From contig NZ_JAEHFW010000001.1 in assembly GCF_016522075.1 (NCBI RefSeq), positions 1,798,001 through 1,862,000 of the forward strand: 64,000 nucleotides of DNA, written 5' to 3'. Below, piece after piece: positions 9,901 through 17,565 of the stretch. Source of the stretch: Mucilaginibacter segetis. Its GTDB lineage: Bacteria; Bacteroidota; Bacteroidia; Sphingobacteriales; Sphingobacteriaceae. A program made the position numbers and the translations under genes. Numbering within the stretch: the first letter of the stretch is position 1; each line of letters begins with the position of its first letter. The notes under the pieces are model-generated. The model searched no databases and was not told the origin of the DNA. It saw only the letters and a program-made list of their open reading frames with translations.

Positions 9901-10302
9901 GGGCCAACAGGCGATTATTTTGGGCTAGGTTTACCCGGTACCTCATTCGGCCTAGGAAATCAACCTACTTCGGTGCTAAACAGATGGCAAAAGCCTGGTG
10001 ACCAAACTGAAATTCAGCGTTACAATTCAGATTATGGTCAATTTTCACCATATGCCAATGCCCAAAATAGTGATAGCGGGTACGGAGATGCTTCGTATAT
10101 CAGGTTAAAAAATTTATCGCTTTCTTATCAACTGCCTCAGCCGATAGCCAGCAAAATTCACATGCAGAACATCAGGGTATATACACTTGGCCAGAATCTC
10201 CTGACATTTACAAATTACCCAGGCTTGGACCCTGAAACGAAAACCTCTTCAGTATTACCGCCACTAAAGGTTTGGACTTTCGGTGTTCAGTTAACATTGT
10301 AA
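6949..10302 (+). CDS. SusC/RagA-type TonB-linked outer membrane receptor with STN domain
   Basis: 1117-residue outer membrane importer of oligosaccharides, working with the SusD lipoprotein downstream. Order of parts: signal peptide (hydrophobic core ITTLLLIVTLLQVSAASRAQ), STN secretin/TonB short domain (about residues 45-115, which contacts FecR), a carboxypeptidase-regulatory-like beta-sandwich (GRVVDEQGQPLPGATVKVKD, about 135-210), a plug (PLYVIDGVPY, SISVLKDADATSIYGSRAA) and a 22-strand-type barrel ending LKVWTFGVQLTL. Presence of STN matches control by a FecR/sigma pair. The DNA changes abruptly near 7620-7660 (residue about 230): upstream it is very G-rich in codon choice like fecR, downstream it is markedly A+T richer like susD and the GH2 gene. 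Confidence 0.95.
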   Translation: MNLNAFMPGRLCFKLPRKMFMVMKITTLLLIVTLLQVSAASRAQKISLSESRAPLTKVLKEIRSQSGFNLVYTEEMLKDAKAVSIRVKDAEMREVLDEVFREQPLSYTIVNNAIVLKEKEMSLLDRIRAAWVAVDVNGRVVDEQGQPLPGATVKVKDGSQATTTDARGEFTLRQVQPDATLVVSFIGFQQLEVKAAANMGNMVMKVAESQLDQVQVIAYGKTSQRLSVGNVSSVSAKDIERQPVNNPLLALEGNVPGLFIQQATGLPGTAVSVKIQGQNSLGNGNDPLYVIDGVPYSSQSLPNLGSILASPNGQVAMVGNSPLGFINPQDIESISVLKDADATSIYGSRAANGAILITTKKGKAGDTRVNFNLQQGVGKVTRTMDLLNAQQYLQMRHEALKNDGISIADYDYDLNGAWDTTRTTDWQKELIGNSAHYTDMQVSLSGGNENTQYLIGSAYHRETTVFPGEFSDQKASLHFNINNTSANKKFKVQLSGSYLFDNNQLPSQDLTYYALQLPPVAPALYNPDGSLNWQVNSSGSSTWINPLQYTMAHYNNKTNNLVSNGLLSYNIINGLTASVSMGYTNMQSKDNQLTSINYYPPQDRQYNTPFGVYGDYNINSWIIEPQLNYSRLLGGGKLDFLLGSTFQKSHSHGEQFVAGGFLNDIFLENISAAAQVTSTSVLDKDYAYNALFGRLNYNFQDKYLINLSARRDGSSRFGPENRFHNFASIGAAWIFSEETLIKESLTFLSLGKLRGSFGTTGNDQIPDYSYLSLYRVIKSDLPYLGSKGVEPTNLSNPYLQWEETRKLQFGLDLGFFKDRVLLNATYYRNRSSNQLLGNSLSLSTGFGNISANLPATVQNSGWELVLNTANIKSAAFKWSSSINLTLPKNKLLKFDNIAQTVYKSNWIVGEPITIIRKYQFEGVDPATGLYAFKDHNGNITTSVSSNNDRIAIVNTAPKFYGGFQNSFQFKGFDLSFLLQFVKQKGPTGDYFGLGLPGTSFGLGNQPTSVLNRWQKPGDQTEIQRYNSDYGQFSPYANAQNSDSGYGDASYIRLKNLSLSYQLPQPIASKIHMQNIRVYTLGQNLLTFTNYPGLDPETKTSSVLPPLKVWTFGVQLTL

Positions 10303-10341
10303 TTAATCTGAAATGAAGCTGAGAATTAAAGAAATTAAAAG

Positions 10342-11802
10342 ATGAAAAATATCCTAAAATATAAAATAGCTGATTACCGCTTCTTGATAATAGTGCTGGT
10401 TTCAGCAACGACCCTTATGCTCGGGTCAGGGTGCAAAAAGTTTATTGAATTAGATGCGCCTAAAACTTCGATAACAAAGGCTAATGTGTATTCAAATAAC
10501 GAAATAGCCACATCTGTCTTAACAGGGGTCTATATAAAGATGAGTTCCGCGGGTATAACTTCTCTTACTTCTGTTAAGACCTTACCTTTTCTAACGGGCT
10601 TATCGGGTGATGAGTTAAGTCTTTTTGGTACAAATAGTACCTATGTGGCATACTACTCTAATTCGCTAGCTGCTAACAATATAGGGGCTAAAACTTATTG
10701 GAGCGAGATTTATAATACTATCTATACTTGTAACGAGGCTGTAGAAGGCATAGAGGCTTCCGCCACTTTGAGTCCCGCAGTTAAACAGCAACTTTTGGGT
10801 GAAGCGAAATTTATGCGGGCCTTTAATTATTTCTATTTGGTTAACTTGTACGGAGATGTGCCTTTGGTACTTTCTACAGACTATACAGTAAATACGCTTA
10901 AACCACGAAGCCCTAAATCCGAAGTATATCAACAAATCATCAAAGATTTACAAGAAGCGGAGCTGGCACTTAGTTCGGGTTTTGTAGACAATACATTGGT
11001 TAACTCAACGAATGAGAGGGTAAGGCCAAATAAGTGGGCAGCCAAAGCATTACTGGCCAGGGTGCTGTTATATAACCAGAAATATGCGGAAGCAGAGGCT
11101 AAAGCCACAGAGGTGATCAATAACAGTTCACTATTTTCAATTTTGCCCTTAAATGATATATTCTTAAAAAACAGCAAGGAAGCCATTTGGCAATTGCAAC
11201 CCGTAAACACCGGTTGGAATACGGAGGAGGCGCGTACGTTTGTAATTCCTTCTACTGGGCTTAGTGATATTATTCCTGTATATCTTTCCAATCAATTGCT
11301 AAGTAGTTTTGAAACCGGTGACCAAAGAAGAGCTTCATGGGTGAATAGCTTTACCAATACAACGGTCACTCCGAATGTAACTTATTACTATCCCTATAAA
11401 TATAAGGTTTCGGCAAGAAATGCACCGGTTACGGAATATTCAACCGTCCTTAGGCTCGCCGAACAATATTTAATTCGGGCGGAAGCGAGGGCCATGCAGA
11501 ATAACCTTTCAGGGTCAGCGGATGACCTTTTTGTCATTCGTCAGCGAGCTGGCTTAGCTAAAATCAATTTTGCATCACAGCAGGAAGCCGTAGATGCGAT
11601 ACTGCATGAGCGCCAGGTGGAGCTCTTTACGGAATGGGGACATCGCTGGCTGGATCTAAAAAGGTTAAACAAGGTAGATGCGATCATGTCTGTGGTTACG
11701 CCTTTAAAAGGTGGAATCTGGAATTCTACAGACCAGTTATATCCGATCCAATTCTATGAACTAAATGCAAATCCAAATCTAACGCAAAATCCGGGGTATT
11801 AA
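10342..11802 (+). CDS. SusD/RagB family nutrient-binding outer membrane lipoprotein
   Basis: 486-residue surface lipoprotein that captures glycan and caps the SusC channel. A hydrophobic signal (LIIVLVSATTLMLGSG) ends in a lipobox with the acylated Cys at residue 31, followed by KKFIELDAPKTSIT, the usual SusD start. TPR-like helices follow (GEAKFMRAFNYFYLVNLYGDVPLV, a hallmark of the family) and the C-terminus carries the RagB signature ILHERQVELFTEWGHRWLDL. It starts 39 bp after susC and is 32 bp from the GH2 gene, so it belongs to the same operon. Ligand specificity cannot be read from sequence; neighbouring GH2 and GH78 enzymes point to a rhamnose-containing plant glycan. Confidence 0.95.
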   Translation: MKNILKYKIADYRFLIIVLVSATTLMLGSGCKKFIELDAPKTSITKANVYSNNEIATSVLTGVYIKMSSAGITSLTSVKTLPFLTGLSGDELSLFGTNSTYVAYYSNSLAANNIGAKTYWSEIYNTIYTCNEAVEGIEASATLSPAVKQQLLGEAKFMRAFNYFYLVNLYGDVPLVLSTDYTVNTLKPRSPKSEVYQQIIKDLQEAELALSSGFVDNTLVNSTNERVRPNKWAAKALLARVLLYNQKYAEAEAKATEVINNSSLFSILPLNDIFLKNSKEAIWQLQPVNTGWNTEEARTFVIPSTGLSDIIPVYLSNQLLSSFETGDQRRASWVNSFTNTTVTPNVTYYYPYKYKVSARNAPVTEYSTVLRLAEQYLIRAEARAMQNNLSGSADDLFVIRQRAGLAKINFASQQEAVDAILHERQVELFTEWGHRWLDLKRLNKVDAIMSVVTPLKGGIWNSTDQLYPIQFYELNANPNLTQNPGY

Positions 11803-11834
11803 AAGTTAGCATTTATAAAATAAAAATTTAACTG

Positions 11835-14477
11835 ATGAGATTCACAAAAGGAATACTATTTGCCACTGCTTTGACTTTATTTTTCTTTCAGGCATTTAGT
11901 CAAAATTGGAAAGTAAAGCAAATTCTCCTGCAAAGCAGGTGGGCAAAGGATGTTGATCCAAATCATACCCTGGAAGCTTATCCAAGGCCACAAATGAAAC
12001 GAAAGGCCTGGACAAACTTAAATGGCTTGTGGGATTACGCAATAACTGTTCAAACCAGTATTTTACCGTCAAATTTTGACGGTAAAATACTGGTTCCTTA
12101 TCCTTTGGAATCAGCGCTTTCAGGTGTTCAGAAAGGCCTGAAGCCAGAGCAAAACCTATGGTATCGCAGGATCATCAACAGGCCCAAACTGAAAACTGGT
12201 GAAAAGGTGTTATTGCATTTTGGGGCTGTGGATTGGCAAGCGACTGTTTTTGTCAACGGAAAAGAAGCGGGCAACCATACCGGTGGATACACCGCATTTT
12301 CCTTTGACATCACGCCCTTTTTGAATAGGGAAAACAACGAAATTGTTGTAAAAGTTTACGACCCTACGGATAAAGGAATTGGTCCGCATGGGAAACAAGT
12401 GCTAAATCCCGCTAATATTTACTACACGCCGAGTAGCGGCATCTGGCAGACCGTATGGTTGGAAACTGTTCCGGCTGTTCATATCAGTGGGTTAACATCG
12501 ACTCCGGACGTTGACCAGGGCGTATTGAAGGTTGTTACAAATATGGCAGGTACTGATGAAAACTATTCCGTTCGTATTACTGCATTTTCTGAAGGAAAGA
12601 AAATTTCATCTGTTAATGGAAAAGCAGGTGCGCAAGTATCATTGGAAATTCCTCATGCGCATTTATGGTTCCCTGATGATCCTTTCTTATATGACCTGTC
12701 AGTGGAATTGCTTAAAGGCAATAAGGTCGTAGATAAAGTACAAAGCTACTTTGGAATGCGAAAGGTTGCTATTCAGAAAGATGAAAAGGGTTTTAATCGC
12801 ATTTTCTTAAACAACAAATATGTTTATAATCTGGGGGTTCTGGATCAGGGTTTCTGGCCGGATGGTTTGTATTCGGCACCCACAGATGAAGCCATGGAGT
12901 TTGACATCAAAGCGATCAAAGAAATGGGCTTCAATACAATCAGGAAACATATTAAGATTGAGCCAGTTCGCTGGTATTATTATGCCGATAAATTAGGGAT
13001 GATGGTATGGCAGGATATGGTCAATCCCAATCAGTCTTTACCTGCCGGTGCCAAAGACGAGTTTGAGAAAGAAGCCAAAGAAGCTTTGGATCAACTGCAC
13101 AATTATCCATCGATTACGACCTGGGTGCTGTTTAATGAACGCTGGGGAGCTTATGATCAGGAAAGGCTCACCAAATGGATGAAGGATTATGATCCATCCA
13201 GGATTGTAAATGGTCATTCAGGAGAGTTGCTATATGTCAACGATAAGCTAAGATCGCCATCGAAACAACCTTATATCAATAGCGACCTGACTGACGTACA
13301 TTCTTATCCTGATCCAAGAAACCCTTTACAACTTCCAAGCAAGTCAATGGTTTTAGGCGAATTTGGCGGTGTGGGTGTTCCCGTTCCAGGACATCAATGG
13401 GATGATTTGCAAGGATGGGGCTATGTACAAGTAACTCCGGATCAGTTGGAAAGGCGGTATCGCGAAATGACCAATCAGTTGAAGACGTTAGAGGTCCAAG
13501 GTTTGAGCGGCTCCATATACACGCAGCCTTTTGATGTGGAAGGGGAAGAAAATGGCTTGATGACCTATGATCGGGAGATCATTAAGATACCGATGGCCAG
13601 ATTACGGGAAATAAACGGAACGATAATTAAAAGCAATGATGCTGTTGCTAAAAGCGTAGCGGTTAAAGACATCGATCTTCATGATACAGACGAGCGTTAT
13701 GCTGAATTTCTAAAAGATTTTGACAATGGTAAGCGAGATTCGGTTTTTTTAAGACGATTGATATTGATTTCCTTAAGGCAAAAAGATACGGTTCGGACTA
13801 AGGAATTGAGTAGTGCTTATATCAACAGCCGGAATAGCCTTTATACACTCGAAAACCTTCGCTTTATCAGTGTAATCACCCAAAAATCTACTGATCCTGG
13901 ATTGGTGCTATTTAAGAATAACGCAGAAAAAGTTAATGCTATATTTGGCCCCAACGCTGCTGCTCGAAAGATAAAAGACATTATTCAGCGAGAGGAAATT
14001 GATCCTTTTTTAAAGAACAATATGATTCCGCATTGGGATGAAATTCAGAATAAAGTAAAGTCAAAATATGGGGATTTTGGAGAGGCATATATTATCGGAA
14101 GGCGCCTATTTTACTACTGGACCGTGAGCAAAGAATGGGACAAATTCGGAGAATATTATGTTCTTTATTATAAGAGTCAGTTGAAAAATAATGAGTTTCA
14201 TATCAATAATATTTCCTGGGATGTATTTGAACATGTTAGTGACAAAGATGTTTTGGCATTTGCCGCAGAGGTCATGAAGTATGACATCGAGCAATTTGAT
14301 AGTACTGATCCCTATGCTTTTGACACCTATGCCAACATTTTATACAAATTAGGTAGAAAAGAAGAAGCGCTAAAATTGGAACGCTCAGCGCTTGAACTGG
14401 CCGACGATAAAAAAGTATACTTAGAAGCGATATCAAAGATGGAAAAAGGTATTCCAACCTGGAAGACAGACAATTAA
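11835..14477 (+). CDS. Glycoside hydrolase family 2 protein (beta-galactosidase/beta-glucuronidase-like)
   Basis: 880-residue exported glycosidase. A signal peptide (ILFATALTLFFFQAFSQ) precedes the GH2 jelly-roll sugar-binding domain (LWYRR, VFVNGKEAGNHTGGYTAF), an immunoglobulin-like domain and the TIM barrel. The expected acid/base Glu is E435 in VLFNERWG and the nucleophile is E509 in LGEFGG. Family members hydrolyse beta-galactosides, glucuronides or mannosides; the exact substrate is open. About 250 residues after the barrel are unassigned and rich in Lys/Asp, with helical repeats near the end. It lies 32 bp after susD and 18 bp before the S9 peptidase. A long DNA palindrome sits inside its 5' coding region at 12053-12095. 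Confidence 0.92.
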   Translation: MRFTKGILFATALTLFFFQAFSQNWKVKQILLQSRWAKDVDPNHTLEAYPRPQMKRKAWTNLNGLWDYAITVQTSILPSNFDGKILVPYPLESALSGVQKGLKPEQNLWYRRIINRPKLKTGEKVLLHFGAVDWQATVFVNGKEAGNHTGGYTAFSFDITPFLNRENNEIVVKVYDPTDKGIGPHGKQVLNPANIYYTPSSGIWQTVWLETVPAVHISGLTSTPDVDQGVLKVVTNMAGTDENYSVRITAFSEGKKISSVNGKAGAQVSLEIPHAHLWFPDDPFLYDLSVELLKGNKVVDKVQSYFGMRKVAIQKDEKGFNRIFLNNKYVYNLGVLDQGFWPDGLYSAPTDEAMEFDIKAIKEMGFNTIRKHIKIEPVRWYYYADKLGMMVWQDMVNPNQSLPAGAKDEFEKEAKEALDQLHNYPSITTWVLFNERWGAYDQERLTKWMKDYDPSRIVNGHSGELLYVNDKLRSPSKQPYINSDLTDVHSYPDPRNPLQLPSKSMVLGEFGGVGVPVPGHQWDDLQGWGYVQVTPDQLERRYREMTNQLKTLEVQGLSGSIYTQPFDVEGEENGLMTYDREIIKIPMARLREINGTIIKSNDAVAKSVAVKDIDLHDTDERYAEFLKDFDNGKRDSVFLRRLILISLRQKDTVRTKELSSAYINSRNSLYTLENLRFISVITQKSTDPGLVLFKNNAEKVNAIFGPNAAARKIKDIIQREEIDPFLKNNMIPHWDEIQNKVKSKYGDFGEAYIIGRRLFYYWTVSKEWDKFGEYYVLYYKSQLKNNEFHINNISWDVFEHVSDKDVLAFAAEVMKYDIEQFDSTDPYAFDTYANILYKLGRKEEALKLERSALELADDKKVYLEAISKMEKGIPTWKTDN
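12053..12095. repeat. Perfect 43-bp palindrome inside the GH2 coding region
   Basis: Two 21-bp arms are exact reverse complements around one central base. The left arm begins AACCAGTATTTTACCG at 12053 and the right arm ends CGGTAAAATACTGGTT at 12095. The repeat stops exactly at both ends (A at 12052 does not pair with C at 12096). It is in frame and encodes a plausible stretch of the GH2 jelly roll (TSILPSNFDGKILVP), so it is not an insertion that breaks the gene. It could form a cruciform or a strong mRNA hairpin. Function unknown. Confidence 0.85.
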
Positions 14478-14495
14478 TCTCTTGAAACACCTAAT

Positions 14496-17246
14496 ATGAA
14501 TAGAATTATGAAATATATAGTTGGAATTTGGCTGCTGCTTTCAGTACATATTGCTTTTGGCCAAAAGTCAGCAATTGACAGTAATACCTATAAAACCTGG
14601 CAGAGTTTGGATTGGGGGGCAAAGATCAGTAATGATGGTAATTACGTTTTGTATGGTATCAAAAACAAACCTGTTGGTTTTTCTACGTTGATTATAAGGA
14701 ATGTGCAAAATGGGAAGCAATGGGAGTTTCCAAAAAGTTCCGCAGATAATGCAAAATTTACTGAAGATGCCAAATTTGCTGTTTTCCGCGATTCAAGTAA
14801 TAAAGTTGAAATCTTAGATTTAAAAGGAGGTACCAGTCAGTTTATTGATAGCGTTGAGAATTATAGCATATCGAGTCATTGGATTGCTTTTGCTATGCGA
14901 AATAGCAAAAAGCTTATCTTAAGGAATCTCAGTACGACAAAGCAATTGCTATTTGCTAATGCCCAAAAATGGCAGTTCTCGGATAATGGCAAATATTTGG
15001 CACTGGTAGTTAAACACCAGTCAAATAGTGCAGAGTTGACCTTGGTCGAATTGGAATCCGGTCATCAACTTACTATAGCTACAAGTACTTCATTTAATAA
15101 TCTGTTTTTCAATAAGGCGGGTTCGAAATTGATATATCTTGTTAATGAGAGGAATTCGGACTTAAAAACTATTAGTCAATTTGACATCGTTAAGCACGAA
15201 GCGCAAATTATATATGCGGAGAGCGCCCAAGATTCATTATCCGTATTGAGTATCAAGTCTTTTTCAGACGATGAAAAAGGTTTGATACTTAATTTAAAAC
15301 CTCGTATTAAGCAGGCTTTCGCATTAAAAGTTAAAGTTCCTTTAACAGTTTGGAACTATCAGGATGCCAAATTACCCTCTCAAATGATTAAAGAAGGAAG
15401 TCATACACCCAGCTATTTAGGATATGTGCTAATTGGAGAGTCTAAAATAGTACCGCTTATTTATCAAAATGCTTCTATTGAGTTTAGAAGTAACACAACA
15501 TTAGGTGAGGTGGCACTAGTATCAACAGCTTTGTCTAATGCCAGAGGCGAGGAAAATTGGAACAAACTAACGGTGAACCGTTGGTTTATAAATGCACTAA
15601 ACACTAATAAAACCACAGAACTAAAAAGACTGGAAGGATTTGTTGGTGGAAGCGTGAAACTGTCACCCGATGGGCAATTTGTTTTATTCTATGATCCCGA
15701 TAGCCAAAACTTTGTTTCATACGAAGTTTCAACAAACCAATACCGAAATATTACTAATGGGATTAGTACATCATGGCTAAACAGGAATGCTTCTGATTTA
15801 CCTAATTCATTTCTAGATGTCCGGGGTATAGCGGCATGGATTCCCGAAGAAAACAGCGTTTTATTATATGATGACTATGACATTTGGAAGCTTAGTCTTA
15901 AAGCTACGAGTAAGCCTATAAATTTGACTAATAGTTCGGGTAAAAAAAGAGGAATTGCCTTTTCAATTGAAGATGTCGGTAAAGAGAATAATATTTACAA
16001 AGAAAGTGACCAACTTATATTAAACGCCTTTAATGTTGAGACTAAGGAAAATGGCTTCTATACCTCGTCTATTAACAATTTTGCCGACCCAAAGAAATTA
16101 AGCATGGGGCCATATGTTTATTCGCTTCCCGGTAACCCCTACGTTGATAATCTTGCACATACGACAATTAAATGGTCTAACAGTGGAATCTATTTATTAC
16201 AAAGAATGAGTGAGAGGGAAAGCCCCAATCTTTTTGTGACATCTGATTTTGAACGCTTTCAACCGATAAGTGAAATTCATCCTGAAAGAAATGTCAACTG
16301 GTTAACTACCGAACTCCATGAATGGAAAAGTTTAGATGGAAGAATATTAAAAGGTATTCTTTATAAACCTGAAAACTTTGATCCGAATTTAAAATACCCT
16401 GTTATCTTCCAATATTATGAACGAAAGTCAGACGGACTCCACAATTTTAATGAACCTGAAGAATTGACGTCTGGCTGTGTCATAAATATTCCATCATACG
16501 TAAGTAATGGCTATTTAATCTTTTCGCCTGATATATATTATTCATTGGGCGATCCGATGCAAGGTACATATGATGCTGTAGTATCAGCGGCTTCGTATGT
16601 TTCAAAGTTAGCCTTTGTCGATTCTACTAAGATAGGAATCCAAGGTTGCAGTTTTGGCGGGGTTGAAACCGATTATTTAGTAACTAATACCAACAAGTTT
16701 TCTGCGGCTTGTAGCGCATCTGGCATTTCAAATTTTACATCGACTGCCGGTCACATCAATGATGACGGATCAGCTCAATATGGCTTTTTTGAAATTGGCC
16801 AAGCTCGCATGGTTTATTCTCTGTGGGACCGACCAGATTTATATATTAAAAATTCATCCATCTTCAATGCCGATAAGGTAACAACTCCCGTTTTACTGAT
16901 GCATACAACCAAAGACGGACTCTGTCCGATAGAGGATGCAATTGCATTTTTCACTGGTCTGCGTCGTAATAATAAAAAAGCCTGGCTGTTGCAATATGAC
17001 GATGGTGATCATGGAGTATGGGGTGCCTCTGGTGAAGATTTTAGCATACGAATGCAGCAATTCTTTGATCATTATTTGAAAGATAAACCCGCTCCTCGAT
17101 GGATGTTGTATGGGGTAGATCCGAATGATCCGGGCGTGAACAGTGGCTTGGACCTAGTCAGGGAGAAAGATAAGAACGGGCGTTATTTAACGCCGGGGCC
17201 GGGACTGTTGGATACGACATTAAGCAAACCACCGCAAACTAACTAA
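14496..17246 (+). CDS. S9 family (prolyl oligopeptidase-like) serine peptidase
   Basis: 916-residue exported peptidase or esterase. A signal peptide (IVGIWLLLSVHIAFGQ) leads a long beta-propeller-like region (residues about 30-600, with many VxxDLxxG-type strands) and a C-terminal alpha/beta-hydrolase domain. The catalytic triad can be placed: Ser719 in GCSFGG, Asp807 in HTTKDG and His839 in DGDHG. The Cys before the Ser is a usual variant of GxSxGG. Peptidases of this type are often found in Bacteroidota glycan loci that meet glycoproteins. It is 18 bp after the GH2 gene and 10 bp before the small lipoprotein, in one operon. Confidence 0.92.
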   Translation: MNRIMKYIVGIWLLLSVHIAFGQKSAIDSNTYKTWQSLDWGAKISNDGNYVLYGIKNKPVGFSTLIIRNVQNGKQWEFPKSSADNAKFTEDAKFAVFRDSSNKVEILDLKGGTSQFIDSVENYSISSHWIAFAMRNSKKLILRNLSTTKQLLFANAQKWQFSDNGKYLALVVKHQSNSAELTLVELESGHQLTIATSTSFNNLFFNKAGSKLIYLVNERNSDLKTISQFDIVKHEAQIIYAESAQDSLSVLSIKSFSDDEKGLILNLKPRIKQAFALKVKVPLTVWNYQDAKLPSQMIKEGSHTPSYLGYVLIGESKIVPLIYQNASIEFRSNTTLGEVALVSTALSNARGEENWNKLTVNRWFINALNTNKTTELKRLEGFVGGSVKLSPDGQFVLFYDPDSQNFVSYEVSTNQYRNITNGISTSWLNRNASDLPNSFLDVRGIAAWIPEENSVLLYDDYDIWKLSLKATSKPINLTNSSGKKRGIAFSIEDVGKENNIYKESDQLILNAFNVETKENGFYTSSINNFADPKKLSMGPYVYSLPGNPYVDNLAHTTIKWSNSGIYLLQRMSERESPNLFVTSDFERFQPISEIHPERNVNWLTTELHEWKSLDGRILKGILYKPENFDPNLKYPVIFQYYERKSDGLHNFNEPEELTSGCVINIPSYVSNGYLIFSPDIYYSLGDPMQGTYDAVVSAASYVSKLAFVDSTKIGIQGCSFGGVETDYLVTNTNKFSAACSASGISNFTSTAGHINDDGSAQYGFFEIGQARMVYSLWDRPDLYIKNSSIFNADKVTTPVLLMHTTKDGLCPIEDAIAFFTGLRRNNKKAWLLQYDDGDHGVWGASGEDFSIRMQQFFDHYLKDKPAPRWMLYGVDPNDPGVNSGLDLVREKDKNGRYLTPGPGLLDTTLSKPPQTN

Positions 17247-17256
17247 AATTTAAGGC

Positions 17257-17565
17257 ATGAAAAGAGAAATTTTGGGGTTACCCGGGCTATGCCTTTGCCT
17301 TTTTTGTGGGTTAATAACTGGTTGCAGCGCATTAAAGGATCTTATTGATAAAAGCTCCGAATACCGAACGTATCGTGCGGAGGCGAATGTGCAGGAAGAT
17401 GTTTTACCAGTTTTATCGGAGATAAGAGTATTCAAAGCAGCCGATCCTTTCGGACCGGTGGTTCTGATGCTGCGTGCTAAAAATGAAGTCGATCTGAGTG
17501 AGATCAGGAATGAACTTGCTTTGCAGGGAGTTTATATAAAGGAAATCAGACCGGAGCATGAATAA
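17257..17565 (+). CDS. Small putative lipoprotein
   Basis: 102 residues. The N-terminus is a lipoprotein signal: Lys-Arg, a hydrophobic core (LPGLCLCLFCGLI) and the lipobox TGC at residues 23-25, then a mature part of about 75 residues with no recognised domain. It is predicted to fold as a short alpha/beta unit (VLPVLSEIRVF, PVVLMLRAKNEVDLSEI). It is 10 bp after the S9 peptidase and overlaps the rhamnosidase start by 8 bp, which supports it being a real translated gene. Function unknown. Confidence 0.75.
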   Translation: MKREILGLPGLCLCLFCGLITGCSALKDLIDKSSEYRTYRAEANVQEDVLPVLSEIRVFKAADPFGPVVLMLRAKNEVDLSEIRNELALQGVYIKEIRPEHE

